DNA from: Magnetaquicoccus sp039908525
Lineage (GTDB): Bacteria > Pseudomonadota > Magnetococcia > Magnetococcales > Magnetaquicoccaceae
Length of the DNA stretch: 64,000 nucleotides
Assembly: GCA_039908525.1 (NCBI GenBank)
Contig: JAMOAY010000017.1
Span: 1-64,000, forward strand
Direction of reading: 5' to 3'
This document shows, in pieces, positions 18,799-28,119 of the stretch. Position numbers and translations under genes: made by a program. Positions within the stretch are counted from its first letter, which is position 1; each line of letters opens with the position of its first letter. The notes under the pieces were generated by a model. That model ran no database searches, was not told the origin of the DNA, and was given only the letters and a program-made list of their open reading frames with translations.

Positions 18799-21579
18799 TT
18801 ACCAAGTCTGATAAGATCGTATGGCCTCTTGCTCCAGCCGTTCCAGGGAACCATGCAGCGTCTCAAGCAAATATTGCCTCTGGCGGCGGTATTCGATAGC
18901 CTTCAGATGACGGAATACACGGCGAGGAAATCCGTCCAACGACAATTCTCGACAAGAGCTCTCCAAGTCTTCCAATATCCCCAGAACCCCATCCAGGCAC
19001 CTCCTGGTATTCTTTAATTCCGACAAAGCGCCCACTCCTGGATTCTTGTTGGAAGCACAGTCAGCGTATTGCAATTCAAACCATTTGTTCAAAAAAGTTG
19101 CGGATGGGTACCGCTTAAGCAACGCTTCACAATCGTGTCCATCTGGCGTCAGTGCGGCCAATTTTTTCAATGCATCAGGTAAAAATGTCATTCCTTCTTT
19201 TGCCCTGTCATAAATGCTTTTACCAGAAGAGATCCGGTGTTTCATCGCAAACAAGGCTGCCGTATTTCCGGGAACCAGATTGGCCTCTGTCGTGGCAATA
19301 ATCATCAGCAGCATCTGGTGGGCACGACCCCGCATATATTCCCAATACAGCGACTGAACCGGTTTGAAGCTTTCCTTTGGTGCCCGCAAATTGTTCGACA
19401 ACACGGAAATGATATCCAGACACTCTCTTGCAAGATCCTGGGCAGAGCTGATTTCCTTAAAATACGGATATTGCCCTGACAAACGCGGATTGGATACATT
19501 GACTTCACCACATTCGGCCAGAGCGACGAGTACATGCAGGTTCCAGCCAATCCTGGCCAGACGATAACGAAAATCTTTACGAGCAACGGACAGCATGGTA
19601 TCAAGCAACCCGCCCGCATCATTCAAATGTGACAGGGCAATCCATTTTCTGTCCCCCGTCGCTCTTGCCGCCGATCCACGCAGACCAAACTGACGCAAAT
19701 AGAAACCCTCATAGATCAAAAACGATTGCCGATCCATCAACCCTTCGGCTTTCCGTGTCGCATCCACATCCAGCGAAGCCAATTCACCAGGGTCTTGTTC
19801 TTGAAGCAGTTGCTCGACCAAAGACCAGTTACCGGTCACGGCGGCACAAAAGGCCTGGGTAAAACGCCGAACACACCTCTCTGCTCTGTGGAGGGCATTG
19901 ACGACATCTTCAATGGTATGCGCGGCAAACGCTTCACCCCGACGCACCTTGTCATTATTGAGCAGGGAATCCAAAAGGGCGGCATCAAAATAGTCCTCAG
20001 GAATCTTGATGATATACCTCATCTTGTCGGCCAGTGGGGTGATCATCAAATGCGCCATCTCTGCACTTTCAAAGGCAGGCACCAGGGTAATATACACCTT
20101 CTGTCCACGGGTCCATCGCACAAGAATCTGATGGACCAGATACTCCCCTTCATAATCAACGCTGCTCGAGGACAACTCCTGCAACGCAGCAGGGTCCCGA
20201 ATACGTTGAAGCAGAGAGTTGAAATCGGCTCCCTGCGCCTGCCTGTCGGGGCCAGTGTCGGACGGAACAATAGCATCATCAAGATAAAGACCGGATTTCA
20301 TCGATATCCAGGGTTTTTCGATATCCCCCTGGGCCACCTTGATCGCCTGTCGCACCCGTTCGTTATCCCTATCACTCCACCCGCCTGCTGGTCTGTTGGC
20401 CCTTTTCGCGATGTCATCCACATCATGCATCATGCGCTCCAGGCAAACAACCACCTTGTTGGCCAGTCCCACCACCTTTTGTCTCTGCTCCGTATGCAGA
20501 GCGGCCGCCAGAAATTTCGGATGGCGCACAGGCACGCCTTTTTTGTCCCACCCCAAAGCGCGCACGGCATTCGCCAGTTTTTGTCGGTGTGTCACCAACT
20601 GAACCACGGCATGAATGCCCTGTTTCTCCAGGGTCTGATTGATGGCACTGAGATATCCAACGTTGGCAGCGGTACTCCACAGGGCCTCTGGCTTCTTCTT
20701 ATGCGGTGCAGCCCAGTCGGTCTCCATCAACAACCGAAAAATCATCTCCACCTGATCGGAAACTGCGGCTTCTGGCGTGTTGAAAATCGGCTCCAGTTCC
20801 TGTCCGAACAGATCCATGCTCTCTGATCGATCCGGGAAACGACTCTTCAGTGCGTCAACCAACGGGAATAACCCGGCGTGAAGATAACACAAATTACTTT
20901 GATTTAACACCCGCTCAAAAATTTCAATCTGTTTTTTCGTCTGTTCGGAGTTCCACAAGAGCTGATAAAGGGCATACAGATGCTCCTGGAGATACGCCGA
21001 AGCCTTGTTTGCCTCTGTCCCCCGCGGTGGTGACGTGGATGGCCATGCCGAACGTAATTGCTCGGACAGTTGGTCCAACGCCGCTTTAAGCGTCTGTGGA
21101 TCCTCGGTGGTAATTTGGTTCAAGGAAAATTCAATACGGCCTTTCTGCTTATTGCCTGCTATTATAAGATGTGCAGAGAACTTCAGCAGGCCTGGCATGG
21201 CGCTCGGCAAGATCAACAAAGGGGGGGGCATCTCCGTTTTGTCCCCAATGGGGAACAGGAGACGCTGCAATCGTGATGCGTACTCAATGGCCCGTCTGTC
21301 AAGCTGCACGTCGGGTGAAGGTGACTGAACAACGGGGAAGGAGAAAGAACGGCGGTTATCTGGGTTCATCTCCACGTAGGCGCTCAAACAGACATCGTCC
21401 ACGGCGTAGAGGATATGTTGTCCCCGGTCAAGGACAACGATATCCCAGATAAACAGTTCCAACTCCTCTTTCAGGCGCAGCAGATCCAGATACTCCACAG
21501 CCAACCGCGCCTCGCCCGTCTCACGCATGGCCTGAGCCAGTCGATAACGGGCCATGACAGTTTCGGGGAATCTGTACAT
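18799..21579 (-). CDS. Unknown large protein, third gene of a three-gene low-GC operon
   Basis: I do not recognise this 926-residue protein. It has no signal peptide or transmembrane helix and appears largely helical, with many Arg/Glu/Leu-rich stretches (for example RYRLAQAMRETGEARLAVEYLDLLRLKEE at the start, which resembles a TPR-like helix pair when read as helices). A central part (AFESAEMAHLMITPLADKMRYIIK) looks like alternating strand and helix. No Walker, nuclease, protease or kinase motif is evident. ATG 21579 is chosen: GAGGGTGAG precedes it, and it leaves a 28-base gap to the previous gene, whereas the first ATG (21687) would overlap that gene by 80 bases. Base composition is lower in GC than flanking genes (28 of 60 bases at 19,081-19,140 against 43 of 60 at 17,641-17,700), which suggests transfer. 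Confidence 0.7.
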   Translation of the reverse strand: MYRFPETVMARYRLAQAMRETGEARLAVEYLDLLRLKEELELFIWDIVVLDRGQHILYAVDDVCLSAYVEMNPDNRRSFSFPVVQSPSPDVQLDRRAIEYASRLQRLLFPIGDKTEMPPPLLILPSAMPGLLKFSAHLIIAGNKQKGRIEFSLNQITTEDPQTLKAALDQLSEQLRSAWPSTSPPRGTEANKASAYLQEHLYALYQLLWNSEQTKKQIEIFERVLNQSNLCYLHAGLFPLVDALKSRFPDRSESMDLFGQELEPIFNTPEAAVSDQVEMIFRLLMETDWAAPHKKKPEALWSTAANVGYLSAINQTLEKQGIHAVVQLVTHRQKLANAVRALGWDKKGVPVRHPKFLAAALHTEQRQKVVGLANKVVVCLERMMHDVDDIAKRANRPAGGWSDRDNERVRQAIKVAQGDIEKPWISMKSGLYLDDAIVPSDTGPDRQAQGADFNSLLQRIRDPAALQELSSSSVDYEGEYLVHQILVRWTRGQKVYITLVPAFESAEMAHLMITPLADKMRYIIKIPEDYFDAALLDSLLNNDKVRRGEAFAAHTIEDVVNALHRAERCVRRFTQAFCAAVTGNWSLVEQLLQEQDPGELASLDVDATRKAEGLMDRQSFLIYEGFYLRQFGLRGSAARATGDRKWIALSHLNDAGGLLDTMLSVARKDFRYRLARIGWNLHVLVALAECGEVNVSNPRLSGQYPYFKEISSAQDLARECLDIISVLSNNLRAPKESFKPVQSLYWEYMRGRAHQMLLMIIATTEANLVPGNTAALFAMKHRISSGKSIYDRAKEGMTFLPDALKKLAALTPDGHDCEALLKRYPSATFLNKWFELQYADCASNKNPGVGALSELKNTRRCLDGVLGILEDLESSCRELSLDGFPRRVFRHLKAIEYRRQRQYLLETLHGSLERLEQEAIRSYQTW

Positions 21580-21607
21580 CTCACCCTCTTTGTCGGATGG
21601 CTGCTGC

Positions 21608-22471
21608 CTATCGGCCACGAACCACCCCCGCCCCTCGCGCGATCTTGAACAGATCGTGTCCAGGATCTCTGTTTGCCATACGTTCAAGGTTCTGTTTGAT
21701 CCACCGACTATTCCCGATGACTATCCCCGTCGGAATTGGGCGGGGGCACTTCAATCGTTTCAACCAGTTATTGCACTGTTTCACCAGCTGTCGTTCCACC
21801 TCCAATTTGAGTGTTCCAGCACGGCGCGATGCATTGTCCAACACCTCGGCAACCTCTTCCAATCGCTCAAGAATCGGCTCACGGGAGGTTGAATAGCCGA
21901 TAGAAAGAAACAATCTGTTCATTTCCTCCAGACATTCGGCATAAGCGTGCAGGGTCTGCGGGTCGGTCAGATCGGGTGCACACCTTGAAAAGGCCTCGAC
22001 CAAACCCTCTTTTATCTCATCGACCTTCTTTGACAGAACTTTCAGGGATCGCTCCTGAAAGAAACGCCCCATCCACTCCGCCATGCTGATCGCCTCGTTA
22101 AACCCTTCGCTCCCCGAGGCGATATCCCATTTCCGTGCCGCATCCACGACGCCATCCAGGAGCCAAAGCAGCAGGCCGCCATCCTCGTCGGATGCCGCAC
22201 CGTCCCCGGAAATCAACGTTTTGACCGCCACACACAGAAACTCGCCCAGGGTCAAGATGTCCTGGTTCCAGTTCAACGAGGAGGGCAGCGGGTCGCCCTT
22301 CCACCAGGCGTGACCGATAAATCGACTGATGGAACGCTCCGACTGTTCCCTGGGAGGTTTGCCTACATTGGCTGCTTCCCAATCCTGAAACCACTCCCTG
22401 AGGCTCACGACCGCCCAATAGGCCGCCTTTTGACCCGCAACACTATTGATAACACTTTGACGAACATGCAT
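21608..22471 (-). CDS. Unknown 287-residue protein, second gene of the three-gene operon
   Basis: Not recognised. The protein is soluble and helical, Trp-rich in its first half (YWAVVSLREWFQDWEAANVG, FIGHAWWKGDP, SSLNWNQD), with a possible coiled or helical second half (ERLEEVAEVLDNASRRAGTLKLEVERQL). No catalytic motif is seen. Two further in-frame ATGs lie upstream (22480 and 22510); the ATG at 22471 has an AAAGGG run nine bases before it and gives the shortest overlap (29 bases) with the preceding gene. The overlap and the 28-base gap to the next gene show a single transcription unit, and co-conservation of the three proteins would point to one complex or pathway. Confidence 0.65.
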   Translation of the reverse strand: MHVRQSVINSVAGQKAAYWAVVSLREWFQDWEAANVGKPPREQSERSISRFIGHAWWKGDPLPSSLNWNQDILTLGEFLCVAVKTLISGDGAASDEDGGLLLWLLDGVVDAARKWDIASGSEGFNEAISMAEWMGRFFQERSLKVLSKKVDEIKEGLVEAFSRCAPDLTDPQTLHAYAECLEEMNRLFLSIGYSTSREPILERLEEVAEVLDNASRRAGTLKLEVERQLVKQCNNWLKRLKCPRPIPTGIVIGNSRWIKQNLERMANRDPGHDLFKIARGAGVVRGR

Positions 22472-23675
22472 GACATGCATCCCTTTCCATCTGGTGTTTG
22501 CCGATCTCATCCAGATTGTTCACGCCAAGCAGGGCGAGTCGTTTATGTGCAACTGTTTTCACAAATTCTGTGCCATCCAGAGAAGCCAGTATCCGTAATA
22601 CCCTGGAGGGGGGAAGCACACCGACAAGCTGAATACGGTCCGCCGTGGCTGCCACCAGGGCATTGGGGACCACGGCTTCCTGCAAACCGGCATCACGACT
22701 CTTCAGATCAACCGTGCACCCGTACCCCTGCACCCGATCGTGCTGTTCTTTTTCTGCCGTTTTGTACGTTGCGTAGATCCTTGGGAACCCCCCACTGAAC
22801 ATCGTCGGCTTGCGCACCAGCGCGCGATATTCGGAATCCACCTCAAACCGAATGAGAAAGCGGCAGTCTGGCACGGTGTCATCATCAGGTTCAAGGTACG
22901 GTTGCAAACCCAGCATCTGAATGGCCCTTTCCATCGCCTCCTGGGAAGGAAGGGAAGCTCCTTCCGCTTGAAGTTGATGGACCAGTACATGGTCGGGTGA
23001 AACCCACCGCACATCTGCCGTCACATCACTACCCTCTGGCACAACCGGCGAGACGACGGCACTGGGACCACCACCGATCAAACGCATCAATTCGGGCAGG
23101 CGACCGGCATATGCTTCCTGCCGCCGTTTTGTCCGGCCTCTGCGGGCAACACGTGTATCATCTGTTGTCACCGACCCCTGGGAATAGGCGCGCCCGATTG
23201 TCTCATTAAGCTCACGGACCAGATGATCCAGTCGTTCGGCGAGGCGATGGATCTCCCCGGCCGGCTTGCCAGATTCGGCGGCATCTGACAAGAATTTGAC
23301 GGCAGACTCTATCTCAGTGACGTACGTACCTGCGATGTCAAACATCCCCTTAAACCGAAACGCCGGCACCACGCTCACCATGGTCAAGGCGCCCTGCTCA
23401 GCAGGAATCACCTCCTCCAGGACCATCGGACCGAGCAGGGCAAGCAACGGAAGATTTGCAACAACCCCATACAACACATCGCTCGCATGCGCGGTCATGA
23501 GCGCCTGCGGGGCTTTTCCCAGGAAGCGACACACCATCAGCCACAAATTGTCCGAAATAAATCCATAGTTTTTTTCAAGAACCAAATTGCACCAGACCAA
23601 GTCACCGAAAGAATCGTACTCAACCCGGCACTTCTCAAGCCACTGCTTGGCAGCGTGATGCGGTGTGCTACGCAT
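22443..23675 (-). CDS. Unknown 411-residue protein, first gene of the three-gene operon
   Basis: Not recognised. The N-terminal half has a hydrophobic stretch (VLYGVVANLPLLALLGPMVLEEVIP) that may be a buried core or one membrane-associated segment. A charged hinge (RVARRGRTKRRQEAYAGRL) separates it from a C-terminal half with alternating strands (CRFLIRFEVDSEYRALVRK, VLVHQLQAEG). No known catalytic motif was found. ATG 23675 is preceded by GGGATGGGGGC; the frame is open back to 23795, where a Cys-rich extension has no support. The last 29 codons or so overlap the start region of the next gene. It is the promoter-proximal gene of the operon. Confidence 0.65.
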   Translation of the reverse strand: MRSTPHHAAKQWLEKCRVEYDSFGDLVWCNLVLEKNYGFISDNLWLMVCRFLGKAPQALMTAHASDVLYGVVANLPLLALLGPMVLEEVIPAEQGALTMVSVVPAFRFKGMFDIAGTYVTEIESAVKFLSDAAESGKPAGEIHRLAERLDHLVRELNETIGRAYSQGSVTTDDTRVARRGRTKRRQEAYAGRLPELMRLIGGGPSAVVSPVVPEGSDVTADVRWVSPDHVLVHQLQAEGASLPSQEAMERAIQMLGLQPYLEPDDDTVPDCRFLIRFEVDSEYRALVRKPTMFSGGFPRIYATYKTAEKEQHDRVQGYGCTVDLKSRDAGLQEAVVPNALVAATADRIQLVGVLPPSRVLRILASLDGTEFVKTVAHKRLALLGVNNLDEIGKHQMERDACHACSSKCYQ

Positions 23676-24173
23676 GCCCCCATCCCGACAAACTGCAACT
23701 CCTGAAAGTCGGCATCTTGACCACCCCTCCAGAGAACTGAATATTATTTCGGAAACTAGACGCGCACTCACCCACTCCAATGGAGTGCAGCACAAAGATC
23801 CTGACGCAGTCTAGCCGCAGACAAAAAGAACGGCAAGGAAGTTCAACAAGAGTTACAAATTGTGAATGCAAACAAACCTTGGATTCTTCCTCCCGACGGA
23901 TTGCAGGGAACAAATTCCATCCCCGACTGTCCAAACGGCCAGTGGAGGGAGGCACCTGCCGGCGCCCGTCGCGACACCCCTCCAAACCGCCCTCTTCCAA
24001 ACCGTGGCACACAACGGCCGCAAGGCGCGTTGACCGGGGGGATGAACGGTGCTAGCATGGTCCGGTTGCTCAACAATGTGCGACGGGGGGCGGGTCTTTA
24101 GTCTGGCGGATGGCCAGACGCGCGCGACCGTCTGTCGCAGCACTCTCCAATCTCCCACGATAAAGCACGATCC
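23676..24173. other. Intergenic region between the divergent unknown operon and the E1 fusion gene
   Basis: About 500 bases with no gene I can support. The half nearest the unknown operon is AT-richer and probably holds its promoter. Near the E1 gene there is a small perfect hairpin, TCTGGC and GCCAGA around a five-base loop (about 24101-24117). No tRNA, attachment-site repeat or insertion sequence was seen. Confidence 0.4.
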
Positions 24174-26240
24174 ATGATGACGCCTTCAGAGCTTCTCCGT
24201 CTCTACCACAGCATGATGCGCATTCGGCTGGTCGAGGAGGGTATCGCCAGTCGTTACAAGGAAGAGGGCCAATTGATGCGCTGCCCGGTCCATCTGTGCA
24301 ACGGGCAGGAAGCGACGGCGGCCGGCGTCTGTGCCCACCTGCGTCCCGAAGACGGACTGTTTGGCACCCATCGCGCCCACGGCCATTTTCTGGCCAAGGG
24401 GGGCGGCACGCTGGCCCTGATCGCCGAACTGTACGGCCGGGAGGCCGGCTGCTGCCAGGGACGGGGTGGCTCCATGCACCTGGTGGACCATGCCGCGGGC
24501 TTCCTGGGCGCCACGCCCATCGTCGGAGATACCGTACCCCTGGCGGTGGGGGCCGCGTGGGCGAGTCAGCGGCTGGGGAATGGCAGCATTGCCGCCGTGT
24601 TTTTCGGCGATGGCTGCTTCGAAGAGGGGGTGCTCCACGAGACGATGAACTTTGCCGCCCTCAAAAAGATCCCGGTACTCTTTCTGTGTGAAAACAACAA
24701 CTATTCCTGTTACACCCAGCTGCGGGAGCGGCAGCCCAAGCGTCCGATCAGCGGCATCGCCCAGGCCCACGGCCTGCACGTCCTGCAGGCCGACGGCAAC
24801 GATGTGGAGGCTGTCTGGGAGGTGGCGCGTCAGGCCACCGCCTGGGCCCGGGAGGGCAAAGGTCCCTGCTTCCTGGAGCTGTTCACCTACCGTCTGCTGG
24901 AGCATTGCGGCCCGGACGACGACAATCACCTGGGCTATCGTCCCATCGGGGAGATGGAGACCTGGAAGCAGCGGTGCCCTCTGCAACGGACCGAGGCCCG
25001 GTTGCAGGATCTGGGGGTGAGCCGCGACACGATCGCGGGGGTCAGGGCACAACTGGAGCAGGAGGTTGATGCCGCCTTTGCCCAGGCCAAGGCCGATGCG
25101 CTGCCCGAGGACACCGCCGGCGCCAGGCTGTTTGCGCCGGCTCCGACCTGGCCGGTGATCCCTCCGGCCACCCCCGAGCCTCGCTTCCTCACCTATTCCG
25201 ACGCGGTGCGGGAGGCGATGAGTCAGGCGCTGACCCAGGATCCCACCCTGTTCATCATGGGTGAGGGTGTGCCGGACCCCAAAGCCATCTTCGGCACCAC
25301 ACGGGGCTTGCAGGAGACCTTCGGGCCCGATCGGGTGATGGACATGCCTCTGGCGGAGAACGGTCTGACCGGTGTCTGTATTGGCGCCGCTCTGCGGGGT
25401 GTGAAGCCGATCATGGTCCATCAACGGATCGATTTTCTCTATCTGGCCATGGATCAACTGGCCAATGTGGCGGCCAAGTGGCACTACCTGTTTCACCAGT
25501 CGGTGCCGTTTGTGGTACGCACCTTCATCGGTCGGGGCTGGGGCCAGGGGCCGCAGCACGCGCAAAGCTTGCAGGCCCTGTTTGGGCATATTCCCGGTCT
25601 CAAGGTGGTCATGCCGGTCACCGCCCAGGATGCCAAGGGCATGATGCTGGCCGCCGTCGATGACCCCAACCCGGTCATTTTCGTGGAGCACCGTTGGCTG
25701 CACGGGGTGAAGGGCGATGTGCCGGAGTTGCCCTACCGGACCTCCCTGGATCAGGCCCGTCTGGTACGCACGGGCAAGCATCTCACCATTGCCGCCTTCT
25801 CCCACATGGTGGTGGAGTCCCTGAGGGCCGCAGAGGTTCTGGCCAAGCAGGGGGTGGAGGTGGAGGTGATCGACATGCGGGTTGTGCAACCTCTGGACAT
25901 GAAGCCGGTCCTGGCGTCGGTACGCAAGACCGGGCGCCTGCTGGTGGCGGATACCGGTTGGATCACCTGTGGCATGGGTGCGGAGATCGCGACCCGGGTC
26001 GTGGAACAGGCCTTTTCCAGCTTGAAAAGGCCACCGGTGCGCATCGGCCTGCCCGATTTCCCCTGCCCCACGGCACCCAGCCTGACCGACTCTTATTACC
26101 CGGATGCCGAGACCGTTGCCCGGCAGGTCATTGCCTTGCTGAAACGGGGCAAACGACCACCCGTGGACGATGTGGTGGCCCAGCTGCATTGGCAAGGCCA
26201 TCGGGACGTACCCAATGCCCAGTTCACTGGGCCCTTTTGA
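24174..26240 (+). CDS. Fused E1 alpha-beta thiamine-diphosphate dehydrogenase/acyloin-type enzyme
   Basis: A 688-residue fusion. The first half (to about 330) is a 2-oxo acid dehydrogenase E1 alpha domain: GTHRAHGHFLAKG, GRGGSMH and the ThDP/Mg motif GDGCFEEGVLHETMN ending in ENNNYS. The second half (from about 340) is E1 beta: LTYSDAVREAM, MGEGVPDPKAIFGTT, MPLAENGLTGVCIGAALRG and the C-terminal GCGMG-like GWITCGMGAE. Both halves look complete. E1 alpha and beta are normally separate; no E2 or E3 gene is nearby, and the next gene, 14 bases downstream, is a radical SAM enzyme in a surface-sugar locus. It may therefore carry out a ThDP-dependent decarboxylation or carbon-carbon bond step on a sugar precursor rather than serve central metabolism (inference). 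Start ATGATG; no strong ribosome site. Confidence 0.85.
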   Translation: MMTPSELLRLYHSMMRIRLVEEGIASRYKEEGQLMRCPVHLCNGQEATAAGVCAHLRPEDGLFGTHRAHGHFLAKGGGTLALIAELYGREAGCCQGRGGSMHLVDHAAGFLGATPIVGDTVPLAVGAAWASQRLGNGSIAAVFFGDGCFEEGVLHETMNFAALKKIPVLFLCENNNYSCYTQLRERQPKRPISGIAQAHGLHVLQADGNDVEAVWEVARQATAWAREGKGPCFLELFTYRLLEHCGPDDDNHLGYRPIGEMETWKQRCPLQRTEARLQDLGVSRDTIAGVRAQLEQEVDAAFAQAKADALPEDTAGARLFAPAPTWPVIPPATPEPRFLTYSDAVREAMSQALTQDPTLFIMGEGVPDPKAIFGTTRGLQETFGPDRVMDMPLAENGLTGVCIGAALRGVKPIMVHQRIDFLYLAMDQLANVAAKWHYLFHQSVPFVVRTFIGRGWGQGPQHAQSLQALFGHIPGLKVVMPVTAQDAKGMMLAAVDDPNPVIFVEHRWLHGVKGDVPELPYRTSLDQARLVRTGKHLTIAAFSHMVVESLRAAEVLAKQGVEVEVIDMRVVQPLDMKPVLASVRKTGRLLVADTGWITCGMGAEIATRVVEQAFSSLKRPPVRIGLPDFPCPTAPSLTDSYYPDAETVARQVIALLKRGKRPPVDDVVAQLHWQGHRDVPNAQFTGPF

Positions 26241-26254
26241 GCTGAGGTGATCCC

Positions 26255-27568
26255 GTGAAAGACGATCAGAACGACGCTTCCCCCACCGCGCGGACAACGG
26301 GTGGGGCCGCCATCAATCCGCGTCCCGGTCATAAATTGCGTGTTGGAATCCCCGTTGTGGCCCGGGCGGCCCTGTCGTCGCCCTCCCAGGAGGATGATTT
26401 TTCCCAGGCGGGGCCCCATGCAGAGGCTGCCGAGGCGTTTGTCCCCAACCGGTTTACGGGTCCCTCTTTCCGCAACCCGCGGGAGAAGTTCCGCTTTGAT
26501 GGCCACAAAATGATCTATCACCTGGATCGGGTGGCGGCCTGGCAACGGGGGGAGCGGTTTGCCCCGGTGCATATCGACATGGGTTTGACCAAATTTTGCA
26601 ACACGGCGTGTGTCTATTGCTACGCGGTGGTACAGAACATGAACCGGGGCACCATGATCGAGCGGGAGGCGCTGTTGCGCTTCATCGAGGATTGCGGGCG
26701 GGTCGGGGTGCGTTCCATCGGTTTCATTGGCGATGGAGAGCCAACCCTCAATCCGGCCGTCTACGATGCGGCGGTGCTGGCCCGCAAGGTGGGGGTGGAC
26801 ACCTCCATGGCCACCAATGGCCTGTTGTTGGACATGAGCCGCGCCCATGACATCCTGCGGGACATGAACTGGATCCGCTTCAACCTGTCGGCGGGGAGCA
26901 CGGGCGGCTTTCAGCGGATTCACCAGTCGAAGGGGGAGAATTATCTGCTTCTGCTGGAGATCATTCGCTCGCTGGTGGCCATCAAAAAGCAGTACAACTA
27001 CCCCTGCACCCTGGGCTTGCAGATGGTGTTGATTCCGGAAAACTTTGATCAGATCATGCCCTTGGCGGAGGCGGGCGCCGAGCTGGGGGTGGACTATCTG
27101 GTCATCAAGCACTGTTCCGACTCGGAATACGGGGAGTTGGGCATGGATTACAGCCTCTATGCCAAGGCCGAGGAGGATCTCAAGCGGGCCGAGGCCCTCT
27201 CCACCGCAGACTATGTGGTGCAGGCCAAGTGGAACAAGATCAATGCCGCCGGTGCAACGGATCTCTATCAGGATGGCATCCGCAAGTACGACATCTGCTA
27301 CGGCACCCCGTTTCTTTCCCAGTTGTCCGGCAATGGGGAGGTCTATCCCTGCGGACCGTTCTACGGCAAAAAGCGCTTTCTGATGGGGGACATTCACAAA
27401 GAGTCTTACCATGATATCGTCATGGGCGACCGTTACTGGGCCGTCCACGAGGATATCCGCACCTGGGTGGATGTCCACAAGGATTGCGCCATGGGCTGCC
27501 GTCAGGATTATCTCAACAAGTTCCTCTGGGACCTGAAAAATCCCCCGGAACATGTGAATTTCATCTGA
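26255..27568 (+). CDS. Radical SAM protein with SPASM-like C-terminus
   Basis: A 437-residue enzyme that should bind a [4Fe-4S] cluster through CNTACVYC (CxxxCxxC) about residue 113, followed by the GDGEPTLNP SAM-binding segment. The C-terminal part adds cysteines (CYGTPF, YPCGPFYG, DCAMGC) as in SPASM/twitch domains. GTG is the start, with GAGGTGA five bases upstream and 14 bases after the E1 fusion stop, so the two are co-transcribed. The first 70 residues are Pro/Ala-rich and poorly structured. It is paralogous to the radical SAM gene at 32108-33205: both have HKMIYH near the N-terminus, the same cysteine layout and an NFI C-terminus. A role in making or modifying a sugar is inferred from context; substrate unknown. 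Confidence 0.87.
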   Translation: MKDDQNDASPTARTTGGAAINPRPGHKLRVGIPVVARAALSSPSQEDDFSQAGPHAEAAEAFVPNRFTGPSFRNPREKFRFDGHKMIYHLDRVAAWQRGERFAPVHIDMGLTKFCNTACVYCYAVVQNMNRGTMIEREALLRFIEDCGRVGVRSIGFIGDGEPTLNPAVYDAAVLARKVGVDTSMATNGLLLDMSRAHDILRDMNWIRFNLSAGSTGGFQRIHQSKGENYLLLLEIIRSLVAIKKQYNYPCTLGLQMVLIPENFDQIMPLAEAGAELGVDYLVIKHCSDSEYGELGMDYSLYAKAEEDLKRAEALSTADYVVQAKWNKINAAGATDLYQDGIRKYDICYGTPFLSQLSGNGEVYPCGPFYGKKRFLMGDIHKESYHDIVMGDRYWAVHEDIRTWVDVHKDCAMGCRQDYLNKFLWDLKNPPEHVNFI

Positions 27569-27598
27569 ACAGTACCTGTTTTGGGATGCGTCGTTTTC

Positions 27599-27665
27599 GG
27601 GGCTTCGCCCCGGACCCCACCAAGGGCTTTGCCCCTGGACCCCACCAGGGGGATGATCCCCCTGG
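27599..27665. repeat. Intergenic palindromic hairpin array (copy 1)
   Basis: Three GC-rich inverted repeats in 67 bases, joined by GGACCCCACCA-type linkers: a GGGGC/GCCCC hairpin with TTC loop (27599-27611), a GGGC/GCCC hairpin (27624-27634) and a perfect ten-base-pair palindrome CCAGGGGGAT/ATCCCCCTGG with a single centre base (27645-27665). The first hairpin and the linkers recur in the array at 46811-46948, so this is a dispersed repeat. It lies just after the radical SAM stop codon and may end its transcript. Confidence 0.8.
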
Positions 27666-27840
27666 ACCCGCAAGAACTACACATCCCAAGCTGGGTGCGG
27701 TTTAAGCCGCGCCTATTTTGGTACAGGTGACCTCTTCGCGTAGCCAGTGCCAAAGGGATTCGACCGGCATAAAATCCAGGCTGTATCCGGGGTTTGATCT
27801 TGCGAGGGACGATTCTTTGTGAGACGGGTGAATCGGGGGG

Positions 27841-28119
27841 TCAGTGCGGGAAAAAGGATTTGAGGATGAGGGCCATGACACCGGCCATCTGGACGCCCAG
27901 CATCCACTTGATGACGGACATCTCGCCGTGGACCTTGGCCATATCGGCGGCAATTTCCAGTTTCAGTTCACGCAAATCGCTCTTGGTCGCCACTTCATCC
28001 AGATTGGATTTCTGCACTTCCTGGATGGCAACGGCCATCCCTTTGGCCTGTGGCTCATCAAAACCCGACGCCTTGAGGGTTTCCACGAATTTGAGGGTGT
28101 CAAACGTAATGGCGGTCAT
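27841..28119 (-). CDS. Small DUF1640-like coiled-coil membrane protein
   Basis: A 92-residue protein with the family pattern FDTLKFVETLKASGFDEPQA at the N-terminus, a short coiled coil (EVATKSDLRELKLEIAADM) and one C-terminal membrane helix (MLGVQMAGVMALILKSFF). The same layout is found in the two tandem genes at 57.3-58.6 kb. DUF1640 (PF07798) relatives include the mitochondrial MCUR1/CCDC90 proteins; bacterial members have no settled function. GGGAG lies seven bases before the ATG. It is a stand-alone gene beside the hairpin array. Confidence 0.78.
   Translation of the reverse strand: MTAITFDTLKFVETLKASGFDEPQAKGMAVAIQEVQKSNLDEVATKSDLRELKLEIAADMAKVHGEMSVIKWMLGVQMAGVMALILKSFFPH

Noticed and set aside
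15506..18805. A 1,099-codon minus-strand frame opposite the RND permease
   Set aside because: It is His/Gly/Gln-rich shadow sequence; the permease on the other strand has every family landmark.
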